IMG/VR virus record: IMGVR_UViG_3300028045_000032
Coordinates: 1 to 43,898 of that record
Length of the DNA stretch: 43,898 nt
From: a virus
Strand: one strand, 5' to 3'
A program made the translations under genes and the position numbers. Positions 33,027-40,135 of the stretch are shown one piece after another. Position 1 is the first letter of the stretch; each line of letters begins with the position of its first letter. The notes under the pieces were generated by a model. It saw nothing but the letters and a program-made list of their open reading frames with translations, made no database searches and was not told the DNA's origin.

Positions 33027-33191
33027 TTATTGATTTATTATTTCAATTTCGTCTTCTCGATAAGCTCTCTGAAGATCTTCTTTTTCGTCAATGTAACCGT
33101 ACTGATGACCTCCATAATAGTTATCGTATGCACAGACTTCTTTTACCTCACCAGTCTTTTTTACTTTTATTGTACATTTGTAATTACTCAT
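33027..33191 (-). CDS. Small unknown protein, 54 aa
   Basis: ATG 33191; begins MSNYKCTIKVKKTGEVKEVC with a beta-hairpin look, then a Tyr/Gly-rich turn and an acidic helix (YIDEKEDLQRAYREDEIEII). The pattern resembles short phage proteins with a beta-beta-alpha fold. Two Cys are too far apart for a simple zinc site. Function unknown. Confidence 0.55.
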   Translation of the reverse strand: MSNYKCTIKVKKTGEVKEVCAYDNYYGGHQYGYIDEKEDLQRAYREDEIEIINQ

Positions 33192-33208
33192 ATCTAGTCA
33201 TATCTCTT

Positions 33209-33412
33209 TTAATTTAATCTTAATACTTTGTGCCAGAACTTGTTCCATCGACTACAGGGTATCTCGTCATGCGTCATGAAAGCGTCCGCTACCATGGCGT
33301 AGATACCTTCTTTGGTTCTGTGGGCTGTGACACTAACACATTCATCGTCTATGTACAGTTCGGCTATGTAATAGTTACATGGTTTCTCAATTGTGAATTT
33401 GTATGTTTTCAT
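33209..33412 (-). CDS. Small unknown protein, 67 aa
   Basis: Begins MKTYKFTIEKPCNYYIAEL, then beta strands (DDECVSVTAHRTKEG) and a helix (YAMVADAFMTHDEIPCSRWNKFW). It is the first gene downstream of the large structured RNA, whose 3' side runs into its leader. The start follows AACAT without SD. No family recognised. Confidence 0.6.
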   Translation of the reverse strand: MKTYKFTIEKPCNYYIAELYIDDECVSVTAHRTKEGIYAMVADAFMTHDEIPCSRWNKFWHKVLRLN

Positions 33413-33424
33413 ATGTTTAATAAC

Positions 33425-33915
33425 CTTAACAGGTGCTGTCAGCAGTTGCTAAGTTGTTGCGTACGCTTGACCGCAAGAGGGACGAATCCCTATAACACCT
33501 GCTGGGATAACTAGCTAACTGGGAAAAGCGTTTAGAACCAATGTCAGTGGTTACATAGATAACTCAATCAGTGTTTGTAGAATAGGCGAGTTTTATTTCC
33601 ACTAATTATTATCTCGGCTATTCGCGTCATCCTTGTTGGCCGTGAAAGGATAATCACATTTAATCTAACGCTTTCCTTAGTTAACTAACCACCTTAACCA
33701 GCAAAGCGAGCGCCTCGCTGGTATTATGATTGCGAAAGGGAGAAGCCATGCTTAGAAACTCCCTCACAACAGTAAAGACTGTTTGCTTAATGTGACTTGC
33801 AGTCCCGGAGGGTGGGATCTACACATTAGAACGTTGCCCTTTTCATGTTCCTTCTCAAGGAATTCTGTTGCTAGTTAAGGTGGTTAGTTTAATTCGTAAC
33901 TGTCCGTCTTACGGA
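33425..33915 (-). ncRNA. Large structured non-coding RNA (about 490 nt), class unknown
   Basis: No gene fits in this gap between minus-strand genes. A perfect 16-bp helix joins 33683-33698 to 33874-33889 and encloses a 175-nt domain. That domain contains AGCGAG/CTCGCT (33705-33719), GGGAG/CTCCC (33738-33763), AACAGT/ACTGTT (33768-33783), TAATGTG/CACATTA (33788-33828) and TTCCTT/AAGGAA (33848-33862). A second long helix joins 33522-33536 to 33664-33676 around GAATAG-G-CGAG/CTCG-G-CTATTC (33580-33623) and ATCCTT/AAGGAT (33629-33651). Further stems: CAGGTG/CACCTG (33430-33501), CTTG/CAAG and AGGGA/TCCCT (33466-33491), TCCGT/ACGGA (33903-33915). The strand is inferred from the operon. The size and complexity recall ROOL or GOLLD RNAs. 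Confidence 0.75.
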
Positions 33916-33918
33916 TAA

Positions 33919-34179
33919 TTATTCACTCACTTTCTCTACTAAAGTCTTATCAAACAGCTCAATCTCGCCTTTCGTTGCAAGCTCGTCTGCCAAGTACTGG
34001 ATATTTTTAGTGTAATCCGTTTGTGTTTTAGTAACACCGTTACCGTACCCAATTGACTGACCTACTGTGTAAGCAACAGCCGAGGTGATTGCATTTCTGT
34101 ATACAATAACAACGACCGTGTTCGCAACTGTCAAAACAATCGCTACTACCAATAAGAACTTTGACATTTTGTCTAACAT
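33919..34179 (-). CDS. Membrane protein, 86 aa
   Basis: An N-terminal transmembrane segment at about residues 7-27 (FLLVVAIVLTVANTVVVIVY), then a Gly/Tyr-rich link and a polar helix (LADELATKGEIELFDKTLVEKV). It is probably anchored with the C-terminus outside or inside depending on the Lys at residues 4 and 7. It lies immediately upstream of the large RNA. Function unknown. Confidence 0.6.
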   Translation of the reverse strand: MLDKMSKFLLVVAIVLTVANTVVVIVYRNAITSAVAYTVGQSIGYGNGVTKTQTDYTKNIQYLADELATKGEIELFDKTLVEKVSE

Positions 34180-34195
34180 AGTTATTTTGAGTTAA

Positions 34196-34549
34196 TTATT
34201 TAAATAAGGCGAACGGATTAGGGGCAGACGCTTTCTCTGTCTGTCTTTTTATATCAGCCATACAGATATCCATTATGTTCTCTTCACCAGCGGCGGAACC
34301 ACTACCTACAACACGTTCCCCGGTATCAGCTATAAGAGGTTCACCACTTACAACTTGCAGGTTGAAGATATACGCACCAGCTTTGTAATACTCCGTTGTT
34401 GTTTTGCAGGTCTCTTTGTAAGCACGCATTGCGTTATGCATCTTTTTAATAGCCACGATCGCCAGGTGCTGTGCTGCTCGCACGTCTTTCAATGTAGCTT
34501 TCTTTTCCTTTGTCACTTTTTTAGGTTCTACTTTCTTTGTTGGTTTCAT
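34196..34549 (-). CDS. Unknown protein, 117 aa
   Basis: A very basic N-terminus (KPTKKVEPKKVTKEKK), then a helical core (VRAAQHLAIVAIKKMHNAMRAY) and a C-terminal part with Gly/Ser and three Cys. It could bind nucleic acid through its Lys-rich arm. The start context is TTTTATG. No family recognised. Confidence 0.55.
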   Translation of the reverse strand: MKPTKKVEPKKVTKEKKATLKDVRAAQHLAIVAIKKMHNAMRAYKETCKTTTEYYKAGAYIFNLQVVSGEPLIADTGERVVGSGSAAGEENIMDICMADIKRQTEKASAPNPFALFK

Positions 34550-34567
34550 AAAATTGTTTTATGTTAA

Positions 34568-34786
34568 TTATTTCCCTTCTTTTCTAACACCGTTTTCACC
34601 GATAATAGATTTAGCTTCTTTAGTAAGTGCTTCTTGAACTTGCGGTAGCTGAAATAACGCGTCTTCCATAACCTCTCTACCTTTCTCGGTTAATGAAGCG
34701 TCTTCATTAACAAGATCAGCTTGGTACTGCGCTCTTAGATCACCTTTTAAGATTCGTTTTAATGACATTGATAATGTTCTTAACAT
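34568..34786 (-). CDS. Unknown small helical protein, 72 aa
   Basis: Two to three helices (LSMSLKRILKGDLRAQYQAD, KGREVMEDALFQLPQVQEALTKEAKSI). Resembles small phage proteins with a short HTH-like start but no clear match. Expressed within the replication operon between the 117-aa and 60-aa genes. Confidence 0.5.
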   Translation of the reverse strand: MLRTLSMSLKRILKGDLRAQYQADLVNEDASLTEKGREVMEDALFQLPQVQEALTKEAKSIIGENGVRKEGK

Positions 34787-34815
34787 AGATTTTTTATTGA
34801 TTTCATATTTATTTA

Positions 34816-34998
34816 TTAGCTAAATCTCCTTGGCTCAGGATCCTTGGCCTTAACAAAGATCTTTAGAGTCCGGTTGTCATCCTGCATCTGAACTGTCACG
34901 TTGAAGTTATTATCCCACATAGTATAAGCCCGGCCCTGGTCATCTATGACTTCAACCCGCGTCACGCGCGAGGTATCAACACCATTTTTTTCTTTCAT
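34816..34998 (-). CDS. Unknown beta protein, 60 aa
   Basis: Small beta-rich protein (VTRVEVIDDQGRAYTMWDN, FNVTVQMQDDNRTLKIFVKA). The strand pattern fits a five-stranded barrel or a small regulatory fold. It overlaps the upstream 80-aa gene's end by 23 bases. Function unknown. Confidence 0.55.
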   Translation of the reverse strand: MKEKNGVDTSRVTRVEVIDDQGRAYTMWDNNFNVTVQMQDDNRTLKIFVKAKDPEPRRFS

Positions 34999-35218
34999 AT
35001 ATATTATATCTAGTAAATAATCGTTCTAAAGTCTTGAACTGTTCTTTTGTTATACACCACCAGAACTCGCGTCTGTCCTCTAGCGTCATCACCTCGAGAC
35101 GGTCGCTTAGGTACGTGTAATCGGTGTCATACCGAGCAATAAACCAGTCGTAGTCCTGCAAGAACTTAATCATATAACTCAACTGGTTTAATGATATTGT
35201 CTCTTCTTCTTTCTTCAT
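34976..35218 (-). CDS. Unknown protein, 80 aa
   Basis: Acidic start, then helical and aromatic (LSYMIKFLQDYDWFIARYD; FWWCITKEQFKTLERLFTRY). First gene after the internal promoter at 35227-35255, from which the downstream block of small genes can be transcribed. No family recognised. Confidence 0.55.
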   Translation of the reverse strand: MKKEEETISLNQLSYMIKFLQDYDWFIARYDTDYTYLSDRLEVMTLEDRREFWWCITKEQFKTLERLFTRYNIYERKKWC

Positions 35219-35226
35219 ATATTTAT

Positions 35227-35255
35227 ATTATAATACATTCCAATTGAATAGTAAA
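35227..35255 (-). promoter_or_regulatory. Internal leftward promoter
   Basis: On the minus strand TTTACT (35250-35255), 17 bases, TATAAT (35227-35232). A perfect DnaA-box word (TTATCCACA, 35261-35269) lies immediately upstream, so binding there could affect the promoter. Confidence 0.5.
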
Positions 35256-35271
35256 GCAATTTATCCACAGG

Positions 35272-35613
35272 TCAACTGATAATGTTTTGTAGCTTTCTAA
35301 CAAGCCGTTCGTTAGCCTCGTAAAGCTGAGATTGAGAGGCGAATCTTTTACTGCCCCAGAAAGTCATATCGGCCAACAATGCGTGGATAACTTCGTGTTT
35401 GGCGGAGTTTTTTACTTGAGTAGCAGTCATCTCTATATCTACATTGAAATGAAAGTATAGAACCCCGCTCTCAACCTGACTTAAATCAATCTCGGCCCGA
35501 CTACCACTATCTGTTTCAGTCCCAAACCTAATCCCGTAATCGTCGATCTTGAATCTATCAAGCCAGCGTAAACATTCTTTCTTGAACAAATTGAACCGTT
35601 CTTTTTTTGTCAT
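35272..35613 (-). CDS. SprT/WLM-like zinc metallopeptidase domain
   Basis: A 113-aa protein with KHEVIHALLADM, an HExxH zinc site (about residues 77-81) on a helix after a beta sheet (VLYFHFNVDIEMTA). A late acidic/aromatic helix (YEANERLVRKLQ) may supply the third ligand. The SprT/WLM type is linked to DNA-protein crosslink repair, which suits the replication operon; other short HExxH phage proteins exist. The start overlaps the CHC2-like gene stop (ATGA). Confidence 0.65.
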   Translation of the reverse strand: MTKKERFNLFKKECLRWLDRFKIDDYGIRFGTETDSGSRAEIDLSQVESGVLYFHFNVDIEMTATQVKNSAKHEVIHALLADMTFWGSKRFASQSQLYEANERLVRKLQNIIS

Positions 35614-36113
35614 AGATAATCTTTTATTATTTTAAGCGACCGTTCGAAGGTCGTGTCGTACAGTTTCATGACCAGGTCAATCACTGATCCCCCGCAACTC
35701 TCCCCGAAATCGTACCAACTATTAGAGTCAGTGTACACAACAAGCGATGGGGCTTTCTCGTCACGCCACGGCGCCTTGTATTGCAGACGATTGATACTAG
35801 TGCTAGCCGGGTCGCCCAAGAACTCCCGGCATTCGACCTTTTTCATCTCGTCTAAATCGTATTTATGTTTCCGGTACCGAGCATCGTGTTTTGATCGGAT
35901 ATTGTAAAAATGTTTTCGTTGCCGTTCTAAATCTTCTATCCGGTCATCAGCCATTTCAATCAGTACATCAATTAAGGGGAAATCTTTCTCGGTTACTTTG
36001 TTTTTTGATTTAATTGTTTTATCCCTAGCAACACGCGCGTGGTACAGTTGGTCGTCAAAGTCTGCAATCTTCTCACGGCACATGATATTTATTTGTTTTG
36101 AATCATCGATCAT
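35610..36113 (-). CDS. CHC2-like primase accessory without zinc cysteines
   Basis: A 167-aa protein. The N-terminal 105 residues are a charged helical or coiled part. The C-terminal 60 follow the DnaG zinc-domain template (YKAPWRDEKAPSLVVYTDSN, then WYDFGESCGGSVIDLVM). The CHC2 Cys/His ligands are replaced (Y, W, D, E), leaving only one Cys. It may be a degenerate template-recognition module for the adjacent D5-type enzyme. It is coupled by ATGA overlaps on both sides. Confidence 0.6.
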   Translation of the reverse strand: MIDDSKQINIMCREKIADFDDQLYHARVARDKTIKSKNKVTEKDFPLIDVLIEMADDRIEDLERQRKHFYNIRSKHDARYRKHKYDLDEMKKVECREFLGDPASTSINRLQYKAPWRDEKAPSLVVYTDSNSWYDFGESCGGSVIDLVMKLYDTTFERSLKIIKDYL

Positions 36114-37480
36114 AGAGGTATTTCTGTTAAGTCTTCGATCTCCTCAACGCCTTGCTCGGCCAGAGCGTCTTTCTCAAACGCGTTCAACATCCTTATGTTC
36201 CGGCCTCGTACTACCCCGTTCTCCCCGTCCCGGTTCCGAGTGGATTTAACCCCCGGTATATTATTCGTCAAGTCTCGGAAGAATTTATGTGAGCTGAACG
36301 GTTTCTTGTTATTGACACTGCACCAGTCTTTGTACTCAGAGTACAGCAAATCTGTCCCAGTGAACGCCTCGTCGTCAACCGTGTACCCGCCATAGAACCA
36401 TTGCATAACTCCACTGATCTCTTTCTTGAACTCTTCCATGGTGTGCTGACTAGCAGACGACGGTGTGAATATGAAATTGGCGGCCGTTAACCGTTTCGCG
36501 CCCTGTATTGCCCACGCCATGATACCCGGTAACTCAGCCGCTAATTTCTTACCCAAATCTTTGTCCTGTTCCTCTGGAGTAAAACGTCTATAGAAGGGCA
36601 GCAAATGTAATCGCCGTATCAACCCGTAATTAAGGTCGCTGAACTGAGGGAGTTTATTGGTAGAGAAAACGTATTTTGTACGTGGTTTGAACGTGAACGG
36701 GTCACCGAACTTCCTCTCTCCCGTGACTTGTTCACCTGTAATAAGTTGTTTGAACACGTCCGCGGATATATACGTACTCTCGTCTTCTGTAGCGATATTC
36801 AACCGTTTCCCAACAAGGTCGGCGGTTGCCCAACGGTCAGTTGTAAGACGCCGTACGCTCATACTAACAACGTATTTGTCGCCTATGATCAACCGAATTA
36901 GGTCGGTTACTTTACTCTTACCATTACTACCACCACCAACCAGGAAGAACGCCGCCTCGGCTTTGAGGGTACCAAGAATAAAGTACCCAAACATCTCTTG
37001 TAACAGTTCACGCAACTTCGTATCGGGTTTGTTAACATCATCCTTATATACTAAACTAGTAGCAAGAAACTTATCGAAATGAGGTGTTGGGCATGCCGTG
37101 TCAGCGAAATCAAACTCAAACCCTAGCGTACAGATAACGTCTCTTGTGAATTCTAATGTCCGGAACTGTTTCAAATCGTATAAACAGTCAGCGAACGCAA
37201 GAGTATTGAAATCCTCATGGTCCGCGCGACGAATACATTCCATCCCCAATAACTTAGTTAAATCCCTTAGCTTCCCGTGCGAGATATTCTTCAATGGGAA
37301 TTTCGTCTTGATAAAGTCCCAGACCAATCGCATCAAGTCTTTGTTACTAACAAAATCATAGTACCTGCCGTTATATAACACAAAACTGTCGTAGTCTTCC
37401 AAGTAGACTAAATCATTAGCGAACTTATCGCTCATTAAAAAAGCTGAAATCATTTCGTAGTCTGTGAAACTTTTTGGCAT
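36110..37480 (-). CDS. D5-type SF3 helicase (primase/helicase)
   Basis: A 456-aa superfamily 3 helicase. A D5 N-like region covers about 1-165, then Walker A GGGSNGKSK (182-190), Walker B LNIATEDE (227-234) and sensor/motif C VFSTNKLP (271-278). A C-terminal DNA-binding winged-helix-like part follows (DLLYSEYKDWCSVNNKKPFSSHKFFRDL). It unwinds DNA at the origin or fork; a catalytic AEP primase domain is not visible. It is the main replication protein and sits 390 bases from the DnaA-box region. No DNA polymerase is encoded, so it must recruit the host's. Confidence 0.85.
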   Translation of the reverse strand: MPKSFTDYEMISAFLMSDKFANDLVYLEDYDSFVLYNGRYYDFVSNKDLMRLVWDFIKTKFPLKNISHGKLRDLTKLLGMECIRRADHEDFNTLAFADCLYDLKQFRTLEFTRDVICTLGFEFDFADTACPTPHFDKFLATSLVYKDDVNKPDTKLRELLQEMFGYFILGTLKAEAAFFLVGGGSNGKSKVTDLIRLIIGDKYVVSMSVRRLTTDRWATADLVGKRLNIATEDESTYISADVFKQLITGEQVTGERKFGDPFTFKPRTKYVFSTNKLPQFSDLNYGLIRRLHLLPFYRRFTPEEQDKDLGKKLAAELPGIMAWAIQGAKRLTAANFIFTPSSASQHTMEEFKKEISGVMQWFYGGYTVDDEAFTGTDLLYSEYKDWCSVNNKKPFSSHKFFRDLTNNIPGVKSTRNRDGENGVVRGRNIRMLNAFEKDALAEQGVEEIEDLTEIPL

Positions 37481-37737
37481 ACACTATCTATTCTTGTTAT
37501 TAGTGAAGTTAAATCCCCCCGCCGGTACTCTCCCGTGGTTGGGATATATATATCGTTGAGCCAGTAGTTCTTCCCGACCAGTACCCCGATCCGGTACCGG
37601 GCGCCAAGGTAGTATTCAATGAACATGAAGTTCATCTTGTTACCCTCGCCCTGGCTGAACGCGACTAGGTCAAACACGCTCACAACTAACCGGTCAGTGA
37701 ATAACGTGTCTAAAAATTTGGTGACTGTGTCTTTCAT
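37450..37737 (-). CDS. Unknown first gene of the replication operon, 95 aa
   Basis: A mixed alpha/beta protein (KFLDTLFTDRLVVSVFDLVAFSQGEG; FIEYYLGARYRIGVLVGKNYWLNDIYIP) ending in a polar helix. It is the first gene after the strong leftward promoter at 37871-37899. It overlaps the helicase start by 31 bases, so it is probably coupled to it and may be a replication initiator or loader. No family recognised. Confidence 0.6.
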   Translation of the reverse strand: MKDTVTKFLDTLFTDRLVVSVFDLVAFSQGEGNKMNFMFIEYYLGARYRIGVLVGKNYWLNDIYIPTTGEYRRGDLTSLITRIDSVCQKVSQTTK

Positions 37738-37870
37738 ATAAACACAACAACCCCAAGTGATGGATAAAACAAAAATAAAAAAAACCCATCAAAATGAGGT
37801 TGCCGTGTTTATATATAAAACGTTGTAGTACATATTTTTTGTTTTTTTATTTTAGAATAAGTACATAGCT

Positions 37871-37899
37871 ATTATACCCCGGAATTGTACCCTAGTCAA
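37871..37899 (-). promoter_or_regulatory. Strong promoter of the replication operon
   Basis: Minus strand TTGACT (37894-37899), exactly 17 bases, TATAAT (37871-37876), the best consensus match in the window. The leader to the first start codon is about 125 nt and holds a T-rich hairpin that might attenuate it. Confidence 0.75.
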
Positions 37900-37926
37900 A
37901 TTGGCAAATTAAGCAATAAAACGGAC

Positions 37927-37949
37927 TTATACACAAGCTGTGTGGATAA
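37927..37949. other. Inverted pair of DnaA-box-like sites
   Basis: TTATACACA (37927-37935) and TGTGGATAA (37941-37949) match the DnaA consensus TTATNCACA in opposite orientation five bases apart. A further perfect box is at 35261-35269. They fit host-DnaA-dependent initiation or regulation. Confidence 0.55.
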
Positions 37950-37989
37950 AGTTTGGGGAGGGAAACTGTAGACGCGAGGCTAGAATTGC

Positions 37990-38012
37990 AATCTAAAATA
38001 ATATTTTAGATT
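37990..38012. repeat. 23-bp perfect palindrome
   Basis: AATCTAAAAT (37990-37999), AAT spacer, ATTTTAGATT (38003-38012). It lies upstream of the replication promoter next to the DnaA boxes, so an operator or initiator-binding dyad is likely. There is no U-run, so it is not a terminator. Confidence 0.6.
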
Positions 38013-38111
38013 GGAAACCAAACTCGGCCCACCATTGTCTTTTGTATATGCGGTATATCTTCGGTCGGTATTCGTCGTAAATTTAGCGGTTTTGCGGGTT
38101 GCCGGAAGTAT

Positions 38112-38151
38112 AAAAAAAGCACACTTCCCGCCCCGCGTCGGGTTGTGTGCT
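38112..38151 (-). terminator. Rho-independent terminator of the early operon
   Basis: On the minus strand AGCACAC (38145-38151) pairs with GTGTGCT (38118-38124), with an inner CCCG/CGGG stem, followed by seven T (38112-38118). It lies 38 bases after the last gene of the early operon and insulates the replication promoter. Confidence 0.85.
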
Positions 38152-38188
38152 TGTTTTGTTATCTTGTTGACCCCAAAATAAATATAAT

Positions 38189-38383
38189 TTATTTAGTAGT
38201 GTTTTTAGATAAGTGTTTAAGCGCTATTGTTTCGGCTGATTTTAGATTGCGTTTGATTTGGTTCATAACTTTTTCATCGTCGACCACATAGTCCAAGTAA
38301 TCAAGTAGAAAAGTAAATTGACTTATCAACAAACAATCCAGCATAAGTTGAGCATTCTTTTTAATGAGTTCATCTCTTGTCAT
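38189..38383 (-). CDS. Unknown helical protein, 64 aa
   Basis: All-helical (KKNAQLMLDCLLISQFTFLLDYLDYVV; VMNQIKRNLKSAETIALKHL). It is the last gene of the early operon, before its terminator. It might be a small inhibitor or adaptor, but no family is recognised. Confidence 0.55.
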   Translation of the reverse strand: MTRDELIKKNAQLMLDCLLISQFTFLLDYLDYVVDDEKVMNQIKRNLKSAETIALKHLSKNTTK

Positions 38384-38395
38384 AATGTTTTGATT

Positions 38396-38716
38396 TTAGT
38401 TTGAATAATTAGCGTGTTGCCATAAAACTTTTTTACCCTTAGACAATGATATTTTTACAATGCAATTGTCCAAAAGACTAGCGCCACCACTTGCGCGACT
38501 GTTATAAATGAGTAAAGGGATTTGAATAGCCCCGCAACTTCGTCCGACATAGCCGGATATATTATAGCGCTCATTCCAGCTTTTGCCGGTCTTTATGTCG
38601 CCATAATCCAACACCAATCGCATATCGTTAGCCCTAGCGTTCTCTAAAATCTCGACAATCTCGTCCGGCGTATCTTGTTTATAAGATGTGCCGTTGACTA
38701 TTTTGTATTTGAGCAT
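38396..38716 (-). CDS. Conserved mobile-element protein of unknown function, 106 aa
   Basis: The pattern DEIVEILENARANDMRLVLDYGD, ISGYVGRSCGAIQIPLLIYNSRASGG, then DNCIVKISLSKGKKVLW is one I recognise as recurring in many phages and plasmids without an assigned function. It is a compact beta-rich fold. It is coupled to the previous gene by a 19-base overlap. Confidence 0.65.
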   Translation of the reverse strand: MLKYKIVNGTSYKQDTPDEIVEILENARANDMRLVLDYGDIKTGKSWNERYNISGYVGRSCGAIQIPLLIYNSRASGGASLLDNCIVKISLSKGKKVLWQHANYSN

Positions 38717-39054
38717 AGGTTTTTGTTAGTTTTTAATAATTGGATTGCTCGCTCGTTAAGGTCAAACATTTCGTCAACTGCCTCGTCAAATTCGACCTCG
38801 TCGCCTAATTCTACATCGTATTCAAGTATAATCGTTTTTTTGATAGTAGAACACCAAACATCGGCTTGAAACCAAGCGTCTGTGCCGTTGGTGTCCATTC
38901 TACCCTCAAGCGAATAGCTAAAAACTAATTTATTGTCTGATGATTGTATAAAGTTTATAACATTATCAGTGAAAATTTCATCTTTTTTTATACCCTCATC
39001 GACCAAATACTTTTCAAAACATTCTAAAATCTGTTTTTTTGTTAGCTTTTTCAT
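38698..39054 (-). CDS. Unknown acidic protein, 118 aa
   Basis: Start chosen at ATG 39054 (MKKLTKKQILECFEKYLVD), because its TTAACAATATG leader matches that of the gene at 42051; a longer reading to 39096 is unlikely. The middle is beta (KLVFSYSLEGRMDTNGTDAW) and the C-terminus is very acidic. The leader holds a stem-loop at 39090-39117 and a TATAAT at 39076-39081. Function unknown. Confidence 0.6.
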   Translation of the reverse strand: MKKLTKKQILECFEKYLVDEGIKKDEIFTDNVINFIQSSDNKLVFSYSLEGRMDTNGTDAWFQADVWCSTIKKTIILEYDVELGDEVEFDEAVDEMFDLNERAIQLLKTNKNLCSNTK

Positions 39055-39089
39055 ATTGTTAATGTGCGGGGGTTCATTATAATTCCATT

Positions 39090-39117
39090 CCAACAATCAA
39101 AATGAATTGATTGCTGG
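39090..39117 (-). promoter_or_regulatory. Stem-loop in the leader of the 118-aa gene
   Basis: CCAACAATCA (39090-39099) pairs with TGATTGCTGG (39108-39117), with one wobble. A TATAAT (39076-39081) lies 22 bases before the ATG, and both features are mirrored before the gene at 42051. It could be a promoter with an operator over the -35 region, or a translational control stem. Confidence 0.45.
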
Positions 39118-39130
39118 GAGGGTTATAAGG

Positions 39131-39589
39131 CTACCAAGACGACTGATAACAAAAACAGCCGTACCCGTCTTCCGCTAGTAGTTTTTTTATGGTTTTTTGT
39201 GTGTATTCTAGTTGTTCAAAATAGTATTCGTCATATTCTTTACCACCGAAAAAAAATCCTTGACTGACCGGTAATAATCCGTGCGCCTTGTCGTGGTCTT
39301 TTAGTACTTTGTTGATTATCTTTAATAGTTCCTCTAAGTGTTCCGTTGTTACATCGTACTCCAAGCAATTGTCTTCGCCGTCTTGGACATTATCAACTAG
39401 CCATTGGTGTATTTGGTTTGCTTTTCTCCAATACGCCACTTCCTCGATTATATAACTGATTCGTGAGGGTTGTATTGCTGGGTGTGCTTTGCCCCCTTTT
39501 TTGATTGTGATGTCAAAATGCTCTTTTTCGTCTTCGTGTTTCCAATTTTTCACACAACTTTTTTTTGATAGATACATGTCTAATCCCAT
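39131..39589 (-). CDS. Conserved phage protein of the 'MGLDMYL' family, 152 aa
   Basis: Begins MGLDMYLSKKSC and contains EVAYWRKANQIHQWLVDNVQDG, LPVSQGFFFGG and YDEYYFEQLEYTQ, the conserved phrases of a common phage and plasmid family with no known function. It often appears in early or accessory regions. It is complete and of normal length here. Expressed from the early operon. Confidence 0.75.
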   Translation of the reverse strand: MGLDMYLSKKSCVKNWKHEDEKEHFDITIKKGGKAHPAIQPSRISYIIEEVAYWRKANQIHQWLVDNVQDGEDNCLEYDVTTEHLEELLKIINKVLKDHDKAHGLLPVSQGFFFGGKEYDEYYFEQLEYTQKTIKKLLAEDGYGCFCYQSSW

Positions 39590-39614
39590 AGGTTTTATTG
39601 TTAATTATTATAAA

Positions 39615-39788
39615 TTAAATAAGTCGCCACATTGCTTGTTTAAGATAGTTTCCCATTTTCTCGGTGTCTTTGTTGTCGTAAAATTCAAACATAACAATGG
39701 GGCAATCACTACAAGACCAAATCTGTGTTCCGTTTAGTTCCGTGTGTTTTAGGTCGCCGGCACACATTGGGCATTTTGTTTTAGTCAT
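39615..39788 (-). CDS. Zinc-finger microprotein, 57 aa
   Basis: Hand translation from ATG 39788: CPMCAGDLKHTELNG and CSDCPIVMF give two CxxC knuckles, one predicted zinc ribbon, followed by an acidic link and a helix (MGNYLKQAMWRLI). It resembles the zinc-ribbon proteins of the 12-kb cassette in design but not in sequence. Function unknown. Confidence 0.6.
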   Translation of the reverse strand: MTKTKCPMCAGDLKHTELNGTQIWSCSDCPIVMFEFYDNKDTEKMGNYLKQAMWRLI

Positions 39789-39810
39789 AGGGTTTGTTAT
39801 TTATAAATAG

Positions 39811-40125
39811 TTATCTCAATCGCCGGTCTATCTCCATATCAACGGCGATGGCGTTGTGCTTGCTGTATTCCTCGCCGGATTCCTTGCATTTAACATAGTG
39901 ATCCTGATACAGGATCAGTTCGCCAAGTCTCCAATCCTCAATATTGTCTGGGTTGTCATCGTTTCCGGATAATTCACATTGTCCAATCACTCGCGTTTCA
40001 CTTAGTCCATTCGGGGTTGTAAATGCGTACCCGCAAAAATCGTATAATTCCGATTTGATTTCCTCAATGATTTTTCTGTCTCTAGCCGTCTCATTCGGTA
40101 GAGTGAAAATAATTTGTTTTTTCAT
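39811..40125 (-). CDS. Unknown protein, 104 aa
   Basis: The N-terminus MKKQIIFTLPNETARDRKIIEEIKSE is a strand-helix start. A later ISG-like turn and WRLGELILYQDHYVKC complete a small alpha/beta fold, ending in basic residues. It may be a nucleotide or nucleic-acid binding protein, but no motif decides it. Confidence 0.55.
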   Translation of the reverse strand: MKKQIIFTLPNETARDRKIIEEIKSELYDFCGYAFTTPNGLSETRVIGQCELSGNDDNPDNIEDWRLGELILYQDHYVKCKESGEEYSKHNAIAVDMEIDRRLR

Positions 40126-40135
40126 AGTTTTATTT

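Larger units (their letters stand above)
37738..38188. other. Non-coding origin-like and promoter region
   Basis: No gene. It contains the leftward replication promoter (37871-37899), an inverted DnaA-box pair (37927-37949), a perfect 23-bp palindrome (37990-38012), a TAAATTTAGC motif copy (38078-38087), and the upstream operon's terminator (38112-38151). A weak AACC/GGTT hairpin with a T8 tract lies near 37780-37802 on the minus strand. This is the second candidate replication origin. Confidence 0.6.

Noticed and set aside
33413-33918. tRNA cluster or tmRNA in the large gap
   Set aside because: No cloverleaf, T-loop in proper context or CCA end was found on either strand; the stems are much longer-range than in tRNAs.
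37780-37802. Terminator between the replication promoter and its first gene
   Set aside because: The stem is short and imperfect despite a T8 tract; at most an attenuator, so it is only mentioned within the origin-like region.
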